This document shows positions 1 through 7,701 of a stretch of DNA of 13,305 bases, in pieces; the stretch's first letter is position 1, and each line of letters begins with the position of its first letter. Both the position numbers and the translations under genes were made by a program. The notes beneath the pieces were generated by a model. That model was not told where the DNA came from. It did no database searches and saw only the letters and a program-made list of their open reading frames with translations. This DNA comes from an uncultured Frankineae bacterium (GTDB lineage Bacteria > Actinomycetota > Actinomycetes > Mycobacteriales > SCTD01), in contig CADCUE010000086.1 of assembly GCA_902805805.1 (NCBI GenBank), positions 1 to 13,305 on the forward strand. Direction: 5' to 3'.

Positions 1-5
1 GGGCC

Positions 6-674
6 TCAGGCGCCGACGTACCCCGGCACGACGGTGACGTCGTCGATGTCGGCGACCACGTCGTCCTGCACGTCGACGATGCCCGGCACGCCGCGGGCCG
101 CCGAGCCGGCCAGGACCGCCGTGCTCGCCCGCTCGACCGAGCCGCGCAGGTAGGCGATGCCCTCGGCGACGGTGACCGTCATGCCGCGCCCGGCCCTGCC
201 GACCGCGTCCGAGACGGCCCGCACGACGTCGGGCTCCAGCGACTCGTCGCTGCGGGTGAAGACCCGCAGCAGGTCGCTGCGGGTGAGGATGCCGACCAGC
301 CGGCCGCCGTCGGTCACGCAGAGCCGGCCCACGTGGTTGCGGCCCATGGCCGACAGCGCCTCGCACACCCCCGTGTCCGGCGACGTGGTCCGGGCGGGCG
401 CCGACATCAGCTCACGCGCGGTGCGCCCCCGGGCCTTGCGCGCGTGGGTGAGCGCGGTCCGGCCGCTGGTGAGCAGCTGGCCGAAGCTCGGTGACGACTC
501 CTCGTGACAGGTCAGGTCGGAGCCGCTGACCACCCCCAGCAGCTCACCGCGCTCGTCGACCACGGGCAGCGCGTCGATCCCCTGCCCGACCAGCACCTCG
601 ACGATCTGCTTGAACGGCGCGTCCGGGTGCACGGTCAGCACCTGGCGCGTCATGGCCTCGCCCACGGTCCGCAT
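6..674 (-). CDS. CBS-domain pair protein with C-terminal BON domain
   Basis: The 222-residue product has two CBS motifs (about residues 8-60 and 88-142; the second ends in the typical GILTRSDLLRVF) followed by a BON domain (about 143-205, with the TVAEGIAYLRGSV core). CBS pairs bind adenine nucleotides or related ligands, and BON domains are thought to bind lipid or act as small adaptor modules. This CBS-CBS-BON layout is common in actinobacterial stress and dormancy-type proteins. There is no signal peptide or membrane helix, so it is probably cytosolic. The ATG at 674-672 is favoured because GGAGGAGG (687-680 on the minus strand) lies 5 nt upstream. A sigma70-like promoter lies at 795-766. 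The ligand and target are unknown; no DosR-type box was seen. Domain assignment is secure, physiological role is not. Confidence 0.9.
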   Translation of the reverse strand: MRTVGEAMTRQVLTVHPDAPFKQIVEVLVGQGIDALPVVDERGELLGVVSGSDLTCHEESSPSFGQLLTSGRTALTHARKARGRTARELMSAPARTTSPDTGVCEALSAMGRNHVGRLCVTDGGRLVGILTRSDLLRVFTRSDESLEPDVVRAVSDAVGRAGRGMTVTVAEGIAYLRGSVERASTAVLAGSAARGVPGIVDVQDDVVADIDDVTVVPGYVGA

Positions 675-738
675 GACGTCCTCCTCCGCTCGGGAGGCGC
701 GGCGCCGGTCGGGGCAGGGAGGCGGCCACCACCTCCAC

Positions 739-757
739 CGGCGCCGGTCCGGCGCCG
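739..757. repeat. GC-rich inverted repeat in the leader of the CBS-BON gene
   Basis: CGGCGCCGG-T-CCGGCGCCG is a perfect 9+1+9 inverted repeat. It lies about 65 nt upstream of the CBS-BON start codon and just downstream of the stop of the membrane-protein gene. It could be an operator, a leader hairpin or a weak terminator for the upstream gene. Part of it (GGCGCCGGTC) recurs at 701-710. In DNA this GC-rich some such repeats arise by chance, so function is uncertain. Confidence 0.4.
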
Positions 758-765
758 TGCTGCGA

Positions 766-795
766 ACGTTACGCCCGACCTGCCCTGGTTGTCAG
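766..795 (-). promoter_or_regulatory. Candidate promoter of the CBS-BON gene
   Basis: Reading the minus strand, CTGACA (795-790) and TAACGT (771-766) match the -35 and -10 hexamers of a housekeeping sigma factor with an 18-bp spacer. The expected transcription start is near 759, giving a leader of about 85 nt that contains a perfect inverted repeat (739-757) and a strong Shine-Dalgarno. The -35 overlaps the stop codon of the upstream membrane-protein gene. Inferred from sequence only. Confidence 0.5.
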
Positions 796-1328
796 CGTCG
801 TGCGGCGCGGGGGTCCGGCCCGGTCTCGGCGACGTCCAGGACCACGTCAGGGCGTACGGACGCCGTCCGCCGCAGCAGCCCGCCCGGCCCGTACCGCAGC
901 CGGATCTTCAGCACGCCCGCGTCGATCCGGCCCTTCCGGTCGGGGGTGACGAGCAGGCGCAGGGTGCAGTCCTGCTCGCCGGCCGCGACCTCGAAGCCGT
1001 CGACCGGCTCGCCGTCCTGCGGGTCGACCGGGAAGCCCAGCGTGATCGGTCCCGTCGGCGGCCGGACGAGATCGGTCGTGCTCCCGGCGGCCTGCTCCAC
1101 CTCGACCCCGGCGACCGTCGACCCGGTGACCTGCGAGCCCAGGCAGACGACGCCGTCGAAGGCGTACGTCGTGCCGACGTGGGCCGGTGAGGCCAGCACC
1201 TGCCCGCCCGGGTCGGCCGACGGCCGGGCCCCCAGCGCGAAGACCAGCAGGCCGCTCACCACGGCCACCACGAGCACGCCGAGCAGCAGCGGTCCGCGCC
1301 GCCACCGTCCTCGTACGCGCACCGCCAC
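792..1328 (-). CDS. Single-pass membrane protein of unknown function
   Basis: The 178-residue product has an Arg-rich N-terminus (RVRGRWRR), one hydrophobic helix (about residues 13-33), and a probably extracytoplasmic domain of about 140 residues with two cysteines (C62 and C121) that could form a disulfide. The domain reads like a small beta-rich fold. No family is recognised, although length and layout resemble many actinobacterial anchored hypothetical proteins. The GTG at 1328 is chosen because GAGGA lies about 8 nt upstream. A longer reading frame to 1487 would run into dxr and adds only an Arg/Ser/Pro-rich stretch that looks non-coding. The gene is divergent from dxr with about 62 bp between starts and is in line with the CBS-BON gene. 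Confidence 0.7.
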   Translation of the reverse strand: MAVRVRGRWRRGPLLLGVLVVAVVSGLLVFALGARPSADPGGQVLASPAHVGTTYAFDGVVCLGSQVTGSTVAGVEVEQAAGSTTDLVRPPTGPITLGFPVDPQDGEPVDGFEVAAGEQDCTLRLLVTPDRKGRIDAGVLKIRLRYGPGGLLRRTASVRPDVVLDVAETGPDPRAARR

Positions 1329-1390
1329 CGCGCCATCCTCGTCGAGCGCGCCCCGGAGCGCCCGACGGCTCGACCTGGGAGACTGGAGGC

Positions 1391-2617
1391 ATGACCCGGA
1401 CGGAGCGCGCAGTGGTGCGCGACGTCGTGCTGCTCGGCTCGACGGGGTCGATCGGGACGCAGGCCGTCGACGTCGTGCGCGCGGCACCGGACCTGTTCCG
1501 CGTCGTCGGGCTGGCGGCGGGAGGCGAGCGGGTCGACCTGCTCGCGGCGCAGGCGCTCGAGCTCGGGGTCGAGGTCGTCGCGGTGGCGCAGGCCACGGCG
1601 GCCTCGGACCTGCAGCTGGCGTTCTACGCGGCCGCGCAGGCCCGCGGCTTCAGCAGCGGCGACTTCGCCGTGCCGAAGATCCTCGCCGGGCCGGACGCGG
1701 CCACCGAGCTGGCCGCCTGGCCCTGCGACACCGTCCTCAACGGCATGACCGGCTCGGTCGGGCTCGCGCCCACCCTGGCGGCCCTGAACGCCGGGCGCAC
1801 CCTCGCTCTCGCCAACAAGGAGTCGCTGGTCGCGGGTGGTCCGCTGGTGCAGGCGGCCGTGCAGCGCCCCGACCAGCTGGTGCCCGTCGACTCGGAGCAC
1901 AGCGCCCTGGCGCAGTGCCTGCGCGGCGGACGGGCCGAGGAGGTGCGGCGCCTGGTCCTGACGGCGAGCGGCGGTCCGTTCCGCGGCCGCAGCCGGGCCG
2001 AGCTCGCCGACGTGACTCCCGCGCAGGCGATGGCCCACCCGACGTGGGACATGGGACCCGTCATCACCATCAACTCGGCCACGCTGGTCAACAAGGGGCT
2101 CGAGGTCGTCGAGGCGCACCTGCTGTTCGGGACGCCGTACGACGCGATCGACGTCGTGGTGCACCCGCAGTCGCTCGTGCACTCGATGGTGGAGTTCGTC
2201 GACGGGTCCACCCTGGCCCAGGCCAGCCCGCCGGACATGCGCCTGCCGATCGCCCTCGCCCTCGGCTGGCCCGACCGGCTGCCGCGCCCGGCGTACGGCC
2301 TGGACTGGAGCTCGGCCACGACGTGGGAGTTCGAGCCGCTCGACGCCGACGCGTTCCCCGCCGTCGAGCTGTGCAAGGCGGCCGGTCGGCGGGGCGGTAC
2401 CGCTCCCGCCGTGCTCAACGCGGCCAACGAGGTGTGCGTGCAGGCGTTCGTGGCCGGTGCGCTGCCGTTCCTGGGGATCGTCGAGACGGTGGCGGCCGTC
2501 GTCGAGGAGAATCCGCATCGGGAACGCGCAACCCTGACCGACGTGTTGGAGTCGGAGAGATGGGCGCGCGCGCGTGCCCGGGAGCTGGTCGACGACAGGA
2601 CGAGGAAGACCCGATGA
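1391..2617 (+). CDS. dxr: 1-deoxy-D-xylulose-5-phosphate reductoisomerase (DXR/IspC)
   Basis: DXR rearranges and reduces 1-deoxy-D-xylulose 5-phosphate to 2-C-methyl-D-erythritol 4-phosphate with NADPH, the first committed step of the MEP isoprenoid pathway; it is cytosolic and the target of fosmidomycin. The 408-residue product is of normal length. Visible signatures are the NADPH loop GSTGSIG (16-22), NKES (142-145), DSEHSA (167-172, metal ligands D167 and E169), [21 protein letters not shown] ending in metal ligand E238, and HPQS. The ATG at 1391 has GGAGG only 1 nt away, which is too close. A GTG at 1412 with GGAG 6 nt upstream would give a protein 7 residues shorter and is a real alternative start. 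The gene begins an operon with the M50 protease and ispG, and its TGA overlaps the ATG of a mini-ORF in an ATGA. Confidence 0.97.
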   Translation: MTRTERAVVRDVVLLGSTGSIGTQAVDVVRAAPDLFRVVGLAAGGERVDLLAAQALELGVEVVAVAQATAASDLQLAFYAAAQARGFSSGDFAVPKILAGPDAATELAAWPCDTVLNGMTGSVGLAPTLAALNAGRTLALANKESLVAGGPLVQAAVQRPDQLVPVDSEHSALAQCLRGGRAEEVRRLVLTASGGPFRGRSRAELADVTPAQAMAHPTWDMGPVITINSATLVNKGLEVVEAHLLFGTPYDAIDVVVHPQSLVHSMVEFVDGSTLAQASPPDMRLPIALALGWPDRLPRPAYGLDWSSATTWEFEPLDADAFPAVELCKAAGRRGGTAPAVLNAANEVCVQAFVAGALPFLGIVETVAAVVEENPHRERATLTDVLESERWARARARELVDDRTRKTR

Positions 2618-2652
2618 CGCACCCCGCAGCACCGCCCCGGTGCCGCGCATGA
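2614..2652 (+). CDS. Possible 12-codon coupling mini-ORF between dxr and the protease gene
   Basis: The reading frame encodes [12 protein letters not shown] and then TGA. Its ATG overlaps the dxr stop (ATGA at 2614-2617) and its TGA overlaps the ATG of the protease gene (ATGA at 2649-2652). A purine-rich GAGGA lies about 7 nt before its ATG, whereas no convincing Shine-Dalgarno precedes the protease ATG. The arrangement would let ribosomes pass from dxr to the mini-ORF to the protease by termination and re-initiation. The peptide itself probably has no function. It may instead be an accident of position. Confidence 0.35.
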   Translation: MTHPAAPPRCRA

Positions 2653-3998
2653 CGAACCTGCTGGCCAGTCGCCCGGCGTCCGGGGGCGACGCGCCGCAGC
2701 CGCGGCCGCCCTCCCGCGGCCTGCTGGTCGCGGCCGTCCTGCTCGTCCTCGTGGCGGTCGTCGGCGTCGCCACGGGCAACGGCACCTACCTGCTGGGTGC
2801 GCTCGGCTTCGTCGTGGCCCTGCTGGTCTCGGTGACCCTGCACGAGGCGGGTCACTTCCTCACCGCCCGCCGCTACGGCATGAAGGCGACGCAGTTCTTC
2901 GTCGGCTTCGGGCCGACCCTCTGGTCGCGGCAGACGGGCGAGACCGAGTGGGGCGTCAAGGCCGTCCCGGCCGGTGGCTTCGTCAAGATCGTCGGGATGA
3001 CGCAGCTGGAGGAGGTCGACCCCGAGGACGAGCCGCGCGCGTTCTGGCGTCAGCCGTGGCGTCAGCGCGCGGTCGTGCTGGCCGCCGGGTCGACGGTCCA
3101 CTTCGTCCTCGCCGCGCTGCTCGTGCTGCTGGGCTCGTTCGCCATCGGCAAGGCCGTCGAGCGCGCGCCGGGCATCGGCGCGATCTCCGAGTGCGTCCCG
3201 GTGTCGGCGTCGGCGAAGGCGTCCTGCGACGACCCCGACGCGGTGCCCCCGCCGGCCGAGCAGGCGGGACTGCGACCCGGCGACGTGGTCGTCTCCGTGG
3301 CCGGCGAGCGGACCTCCGGGTACGTGCAGTTCCTCGAGCAGATCCGCTCGGCGCCGGAGCGCGCCGTCGACGTCGTCGTGGACCGCGACGGCACGCGCCA
3401 GACGCTGACCGTCACGCCGGTCGCCGTGCAGCGCGAGTCGCTGACCGAGAAGGGCGAGATCGAGACGGTGGGCGCCATCGGCGTCGCGCCGCAGTTCCGC
3501 CAGGGCACCGAGCGGCTCGGACCGGTCGACGCCCTGCAGCACAGCGGTGACGTCGCGGTGCTCATGGTCGAGGGCATCCAGCGGACCGTGACCGAGAAGC
3601 TCGGCACGATCACCCAGGTCTACAGCGACGACCGCGACCCCGAGGGCTTCATCGGCATCGTCGGAGCCGGGCGGATCAGCGGCGAGGTGCTGGCCAGCGA
3701 GGAGACGCTGTCGTTCAAGGTGCTCAGCTTCCTCGTGCTGGTGGCCGGGCTCAACCTGTTCGTCGGCCTGTTCAACCTGCTGCCGCTGCTCCCGCTCGAC
3801 GGCGGCCACCTCGCGGTGCTGTTCTTCGAGCAGGTGCGCGACCGGCTCCGGCGGCTGCGGGGCTACGCCGGCGAGCTGCAGCGGGTCGACCTCAACCGGC
3901 TGCTGCCGCTGACCTACGCCGTCGTCGTGTTCTTCGCCGGCTTCACCGTGTGGCTGCTCGGCGCCGACATCGTCAACCCGATCAGGATCTCCCCATGA
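2649..3998 (+). CDS. rseP: RseP/Rip1-type M50 site-2 intramembrane zinc metalloprotease
   Basis: Site-2 proteases cleave membrane-embedded substrates such as anti-sigma factors; the mycobacterial homologue Rip1 controls several sigma factors and envelope responses. The 449-residue product has the zinc motif HEAGH (H65, E66, H69), the conserved GFGPTLWS and [15 protein letters not shown] segments, a PDZ domain (about 170-285) with a Cys-containing insertion (SECV...SCDD), the third zinc ligand in [11 protein letters not shown] (D384), and a last membrane helix before an NPIR terminus like that of Rip1. Compared with Rip1 it carries roughly 45-50 extra N-terminal residues, including an additional hydrophobic stretch (about 25-42). 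The start is uncertain: ATG 2649 fits the ATGA overlap, GTG 2640 and ATG 2574 are in frame, and none has a good Shine-Dalgarno. It sits between dxr and ispG and overlaps the latter by 4 nt. Confidence 0.95.
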   Translation: MTNLLASRPASGGDAPQPRPPSRGLLVAAVLLVLVAVVGVATGNGTYLLGALGFVVALLVSVTLHEAGHFLTARRYGMKATQFFVGFGPTLWSRQTGETEWGVKAVPAGGFVKIVGMTQLEEVDPEDEPRAFWRQPWRQRAVVLAAGSTVHFVLAALLVLLGSFAIGKAVERAPGIGAISECVPVSASAKASCDDPDAVPPPAEQAGLRPGDVVVSVAGERTSGYVQFLEQIRSAPERAVDVVVDRDGTRQTLTVTPVAVQRESLTEKGEIETVGAIGVAPQFRQGTERLGPVDALQHSGDVAVLMVEGIQRTVTEKLGTITQVYSDDRDPEGFIGIVGAGRISGEVLASEETLSFKVLSFLVLVAGLNLFVGLFNLLPLLPLDGGHLAVLFFEQVRDRLRRLRGYAGELQRVDLNRLLPLTYAVVVFFAGFTVWLLGADIVNPIRISP

Positions 3999-5155
3999 CC
4001 TCGTCCGCCGTCCCGATCAGCCTCGGCATGCCGGCCCTGCCGCCGGCCCGCCTCGCCGACCGGCGGCCCACCCGGCAGCTCGACGTCGGCGGTGTCCTCG
4101 TCGGCGGCGGCGCGCCGATCAGCGTCCAGTCGATGACCACGACCGTCACGGCCGACGTCAACGCCACGCTGCAGCAGATCGCCGCGCTCACCGCGACGGG
4201 CTGCCAGATCGTGCGCGTCGCCGTACCGGACCCCGTCGACGCGGAGGCGCTGCCGCGGGTCGTCAAGCAGTCGCAGATCCCCGTCATCGCGGACATCCAC
4301 TTCCAGAGCAAGTACATCTTCGCGGCCATCGACGCCGGCTGCGCCGCCGTGCGCGTCAACCCGGGCAACATCCGCGAGTTCGACGGCAAGGTCGGCGAGG
4401 TCGCCCGCGCCGCCCGCGAGTCCGGGACCCCCATCCGCATCGGCGTCAACGCCGGGAGCCTCGACAAGCGGATCATGGCCAAGCACGGCAAGGCGACTCC
4501 GGAGGCGCTCGTGGAGTCGGCGCTGTGGGAGTGCTCGCTGTTCGAGGAGCACGACTTCCGCGACATCAAGATCTCGGTCAAGCACAACGACCCGGTGGTC
4601 ATGGTGCAGGCCTACCGGCTGCTCTCGCAGCGCTGCGACTACCCGCTCCACCTCGGGGTCACCGAGGCCGGCCCGGCGTTCCAGGGCACGATCAAGTCGG
4701 CGGTGGCCTTCGGGGCGCTGCTGTCCGAGGGCATCGGCGACACGATCAGAGTGTCGCTGAGCGCGCCGCCGGTCGAGGAGGTCAAGGTCGGCCTCGCGAT
4801 CCTGGAGTCGCTCAACCTCAAGCAGCGCGGACTGGAGATCGTCTCCTGCCCGTCCTGCGGGCGGGCGCAGGTCGACGTCTACACGCTCGCCGAGCAGGTG
4901 ACCGCGGGTCTGGACGGTCTGACGGTGCCGCTTCGGGTGGCCGTCATGGGCTGCGTCGTCAACGGACCCGGTGAGGCGCGCGAGGCCGACCTCGGCGTCG
5001 CGTCCGGCAACGGCAAGGGGCAGATCTTCGTCAAGGGCGAGGTGATCAAGACCGTGCCCGAGGCGCAGATCGTCGAGACCCTCATCGAGCAGGCCCTCAT
5101 CCTCGCCGAGGCCTACGACGGCCCGAGCGGGGAGCCTGCGGTCGGCGTGTCCTGA
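3995..5155 (+). CDS. ispG: 4-hydroxy-3-methylbut-2-enyl-diphosphate synthase (IspG/GcpE)
   Basis: IspG is a [4Fe-4S] enzyme that reductively opens 2-C-methyl-D-erythritol 2,4-cyclodiphosphate to HMBPP, the penultimate MEP step. The 386-residue product has the N-terminal TIM-barrel part ([44 protein letters not shown]) and the C-terminal cluster domain with C285, C288 and C320 plus E327 (SCPSCGR and [10 protein letters not shown]), spaced as in the E. coli protein (C305 and E312 are likewise 7 apart). It is the single-unit bacterial form without the plant-type insertion. The ATG overlaps the protease stop as ATGA, with AGGA 7 nt upstream, so translation is coupled. Confidence 0.98.
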   Translation: MTSSAVPISLGMPALPPARLADRRPTRQLDVGGVLVGGGAPISVQSMTTTVTADVNATLQQIAALTATGCQIVRVAVPDPVDAEALPRVVKQSQIPVIADIHFQSKYIFAAIDAGCAAVRVNPGNIREFDGKVGEVARAARESGTPIRIGVNAGSLDKRIMAKHGKATPEALVESALWECSLFEEHDFRDIKISVKHNDPVVMVQAYRLLSQRCDYPLHLGVTEAGPAFQGTIKSAVAFGALLSEGIGDTIRVSLSAPPVEEVKVGLAILESLNLKQRGLEIVSCPSCGRAQVDVYTLAEQVTAGLDGLTVPLRVAVMGCVVNGPGEAREADLGVASGNGKGQIFVKGEVIKTVPEAQIVETLIEQALILAEAYDGPSGEPAVGVS

Positions 5156-5161
5156 CCGGTC

Positions 5162-5213
5162 TACCCTGACCCCCGTGGCGGCAGGTCCGGCGGGGGAGCG
5201 CTCGGCGTGCTGA
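5162..5213 (+). promoter_or_regulatory. Possible leaderless promoter and mini-ORF before the GNAT gene
   Basis: TACCCT (5162-5167) fits a -10 hexamer and is followed 7 nt later by a GTG (5175), the spacing typical of leaderless actinobacterial transcripts. That GTG opens a 12-codon frame (VAAGPAGERSAC) ending in TGA at 5211-5213, which overlaps the GNAT start at 5207. No clear -35 was found. It may give the acetyltransferase gene expression independent of the upstream operon. Weak evidence. Confidence 0.25.
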
Positions 5214-6052
5214 GGACGTCCGCCCCCGCGCGGGTCCTCGACCGGCGCGACACCGACGAGGTGCTCGCCCTGCTCGACCGCGATCCGGTGGCGGACGTCT
5301 TCGTCGCCTCGCGCGTCCAGGCGGCCGGGCTGACCGAGAGCCGGCTGGGAGCGCAGGTCTGGGGCTTCGGCGAGCGGGGGCGGCTGGAGTCGCTCTGCTA
5401 CAGCGGCGCCAACCTCGTCCCCGTGCAGGCCGGGCCCGAGGCGGTGCGCGCCTTTGCCGAGAGGGCGCGTCGGCAGGGCCGGCGCTGCTCGTCCATCGTC
5501 GGCGAGTCGGCCGCCGTCTCGCAGCTGTGGCAGCTGCTCACCCCCGCCTGGGGACGGGCCCGGGTCGTGCGCGCCGCGCAGCCGCTGCTCGTCCTCGACG
5601 GGCCGCCGACGGTCCCGGCCGACCCGCAGGTCCGGCCGGTGCGGCGGGACGAGGTCGACCTCCTGCTGCCGGCCTGCATCGCGATGTTCACCGAGGAGAT
5701 CGGCGTCTCGCCGCTCGTCGGCGACGGCGGCGCGCTCTACCGCGCCCGGGTCACCGAGCTGGTGACGCAGGGCCGGGCCTACGCCCGCATCGACGACGGC
5801 CAGGTGGTCTTCAAGGCCGAGGTCGGCGCGGCGACGGCCTCGGTGTGCCAGGTGCAGGGCGTCTGGGTGGACCCCCAGCTGCGCGGGCGGGGCCTGTCGC
5901 TCGGCGGGACGGCCGCCGCCGCCGCGCTGGCCCAGGCACGGGTCGCCCCCGTGGTCAGCCTCTACGTCAACGACTTCAACGTCGCGGCGCGCAGGGCCTA
6001 CACCCGCGTCGGCTTCCGCCAGGTCGGGACCTTCACCAGCGTGCTGTTCTGA
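5207..6052 (+). CDS. GNAT-family N-acetyltransferase with N-terminal DUF4081-like domain
   Basis: The 281-residue product has two parts: an N-terminal region (about 1-125) resembling the DUF4081 domain of actinobacterial acetyltransferases, and a C-terminal GNAT fold (about 140-281). The acetyl-CoA pyrophosphate loop is QLRGRG (224-229) after the beta-strand VQGVWVDP, and the C-terminal SLYVNDFNVAARRAYTRVGF is a classic GNAT motif B. Length and position match the gene that follows gcpE in Mycobacterium tuberculosis. The substrate is unknown; small molecules or protein N-termini are possible. The GTG start at 5207 has GGGGAG 8 nt upstream. It follows ispG by 51 bp, so it may be in the same operon or use its own promoter. 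Confidence 0.9.
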   Translation: MLRTSAPARVLDRRDTDEVLALLDRDPVADVFVASRVQAAGLTESRLGAQVWGFGERGRLESLCYSGANLVPVQAGPEAVRAFAERARRQGRRCSSIVGESAAVSQLWQLLTPAWGRARVVRAAQPLLVLDGPPTVPADPQVRPVRRDEVDLLLPACIAMFTEEIGVSPLVGDGGALYRARVTELVTQGRAYARIDDGQVVFKAEVGAATASVCQVQGVWVDPQLRGRGLSLGGTAAAAALAQARVAPVVSLYVNDFNVAARRAYTRVGFRQVGTFTSVLF

Positions 6053-6078
6053 GACGTGCGGCACATCGCCGCCCGCCG

Positions 6079-6093
6079 TCCCACGCCGTGGGA
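6079..6093. promoter_or_regulatory. 15-bp palindrome upstream of the aldehyde dehydrogenase gene
   Basis: TCCCACG-C-CGTGGGA is a perfect 7+1+7 palindrome in the 110-bp gap between the acetyltransferase and the aldehyde dehydrogenase gene, about 70 nt before the latter's start. It could be the operator of a dimeric repressor. As RNA it could fold only with a 3-nt loop and a 6-bp stem and lacks a U-tract, so a terminator for the upstream gene is less likely. No regulator gene is adjacent. Confidence 0.4.
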
Positions 6094-6162
6094 TCCGAAC
6101 TGGTCAGCCGCGGCCCGTCCGCGTCACACTTCGCCACCAGCCAGGACGAGAAGAGGTCGACC

Positions 6163-7701
6163 GTGACGCTCCAGGTCAAGCCCGGCACCACGTGGGACGA
6201 GGTCTACGCGCGGGCCCGCTCCGCCGCCCCCGAGGCCTTCGACGCCGACCGCATCCTCAACCTGACGGGGGGCGAGTGGCGGCGCAGCGGATCGCCCGGT
6301 GAGCACGTCAACCCGGTCGACGGCGCCGCCATCCAGGGACCCCCGCGCGTGTCGCACGACGAGGCCGTGGAGGCCGTCGCGCACGCCCTGCGGGAGCACG
6401 AGCAGTGGAGCGCGGTGGGGCTCGACGAGCGCAAGAGCCGGGTGCAGGAGGCGGTCGACGGGCTCGCCGCCGAGCGCGACACCCTCGCGCTGCTGCTGGC
6501 CTGGGAGATCGGCAAGCCGTGGAAGCTGGCCTGCGCCGACGTCGACCGGGCGCTGGACGGCGTGCGCTGGTACCTCGACGAGATCGACCGGCAGATCGCG
6601 GGCCGCACGCCGCTGCCCGGCCCGGTGAGCAACATCGCGTCGTGGAACTACCCGATGAGCGTGCAGGTCCACGCCGAGCTGGTGCAGTGCCTGGCCGGCA
6701 ACGGGGTCATCGCCAAGACGCCGTCGCAGGGGGGCTTCCACACGCTCACCCTGGCCCACGCCGTGATGAAGCGCGCCGGTCTCCCGGTGACGCTGCTGTC
6801 CGGCGTCGGCTCGCAGCTCGGCGACGTGCTGATCCGGTCGCAGGAGATCGGCTGCCTGGCCTTCGTCGGCGGCCGGACCAACGGCCGCAAGGCCGCGACG
6901 TCCCTCGCCGACACCGGCAAGCGGCACTTCCTCGAGCAGGAGGGCCTGAACGCCTGGGGCGTCTGGGACTTCTCGAGGTGGGACGAGCTGGCCGCCCACC
7001 TCACCAAGGGCTTCGAGTACGCCAAGCAGCGCTGCACCGCCTACCCGCGCTACGCCGTCCAGCGCCAGCTGATGCCCGAGTTCCTGGAGATGTACCTGCC
7101 GGTGGTCAAGGGGCTGCGCTTCGGCCACCCGCTGGCGGTCGAGAGCCCCGACGACGCGCTGCCCGACCTGCACTTCGGTCCGCTCATCTCGGCGGCCAAG
7201 GCGGCGGACCTGCGGGCGCAGTACGACGAGGCGGTCACCGGCGGCGGCATCCCGCTCTACCACGGCTCGCTCGCGCAGGGCCGGTTCGTGGACGGGCAGG
7301 ACACCTCGGCGTACGTCGCCCCTGCCACGGTGCTGGAGCCGCCGCCGTCCTGGTCGCTGCGCCACTCGGAGCCGTTCGGGCCGCTGGACTCCATCGTCGT
7401 GGTCGACAGCGAGGCCGAGCTGCTCGCGGCGATGAACGCCTCCAACGGCTCGCTGGTGGCGTCCGTGGCCACCGACGACGCCGACTTCGGTGCCCGCGTC
7501 GCCGAGGAGCTGCAGGCCTTCAAGGTCGGCATCAACAAGCCGCGCAGCCGGGGCGACCGCGAGGAGGTCTTCGGCGGCAAGGGCGCGTCGTGGAAGGGCG
7601 CCTTCGTCGGCGGTGACCTGCTCGTGCAGGCCGTCACGGAGGGCGAGGGGCAGGTCTACGGCAACTTCCCGACCTACTCGAAGTACCCCGAGAAGGTCTG
7701 A
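6163..7701 (+). CDS. Aldehyde dehydrogenase superfamily protein
   Basis: Members oxidise aldehydes (or reduce acyl-CoA) with NAD(P). The 512-residue product is of normal length and shows the family landmarks: WNYP (N162 equals the oxyanion Asn of PWNYP), AKTPSQ (cofactor-binding Lys), FVGGRTNG (Rossmann loop), catalytic Cys C291 in KQRCTAYPR, a likely general base E258 in LEQEGLN 33 residues before it, and HSEPFGPL. The usual ELGGKNP and GQxC strings are altered, so this is a divergent branch; some relatives are labelled PaaN-like, but I cannot confirm a phenylacetate link and see no paa genes here. GTG 6163 has AAGAGG 6 nt upstream; the frame stays open further upstream without homology. The gene stands alone on its strand before a convergent neighbour. 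Substrate unknown. Confidence 0.88.
   Translation: MTLQVKPGTTWDEVYARARSAAPEAFDADRILNLTGGEWRRSGSPGEHVNPVDGAAIQGPPRVSHDEAVEAVAHALREHEQWSAVGLDERKSRVQEAVDGLAAERDTLALLLAWEIGKPWKLACADVDRALDGVRWYLDEIDRQIAGRTPLPGPVSNIASWNYPMSVQVHAELVQCLAGNGVIAKTPSQGGFHTLTLAHAVMKRAGLPVTLLSGVGSQLGDVLIRSQEIGCLAFVGGRTNGRKAATSLADTGKRHFLEQEGLNAWGVWDFSRWDELAAHLTKGFEYAKQRCTAYPRYAVQRQLMPEFLEMYLPVVKGLRFGHPLAVESPDDALPDLHFGPLISAAKAADLRAQYDEAVTGGGIPLYHGSLAQGRFVDGQDTSAYVAPATVLEPPPSWSLRHSEPFGPLDSIVVVDSEAELLAAMNASNGSLVASVATDDADFGARVAEELQAFKVGINKPRSRGDREEVFGGKGASWKGAFVGGDLLVQAVTEGEGQVYGNFPTYSKYPEKV

Noticed and set aside
1329..1487. Longer N-terminus for the minus-strand membrane protein starting at 1487
   Set aside because: It would overlap the first 97 nt of dxr and add only Arg/Ser/Pro-rich residues. 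GTG 1328 has a Shine-Dalgarno and leaves room for divergent promoters.
2574..2648. Upstream in-frame ATG (2574) for the protease
   Set aside because: It would overlap dxr by 44 nt, has no good Shine-Dalgarno, and adds a non-family Arg/Pro-rich stretch. It is kept only as an alternative.
610..2652. 680-codon plus-strand open frame across the CBS gene, the membrane-protein gene and dxr
   Set aside because: It is a stop-poor shadow frame in GC-rich DNA. Its product is low-complexity Arg/Ala/Gly-rich sequence, and it overlaps clear genes. Only its last 12 codons (2614-2652) are considered, as a separate mini-ORF.
3914..6064. 716-codon minus-strand open frame antisense to the protease end, ispG and the acetyltransferase gene
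   Set aside because: Asp/Arg/Leu/His-rich shadow translation with no domain signature, opposite well-recognised genes.
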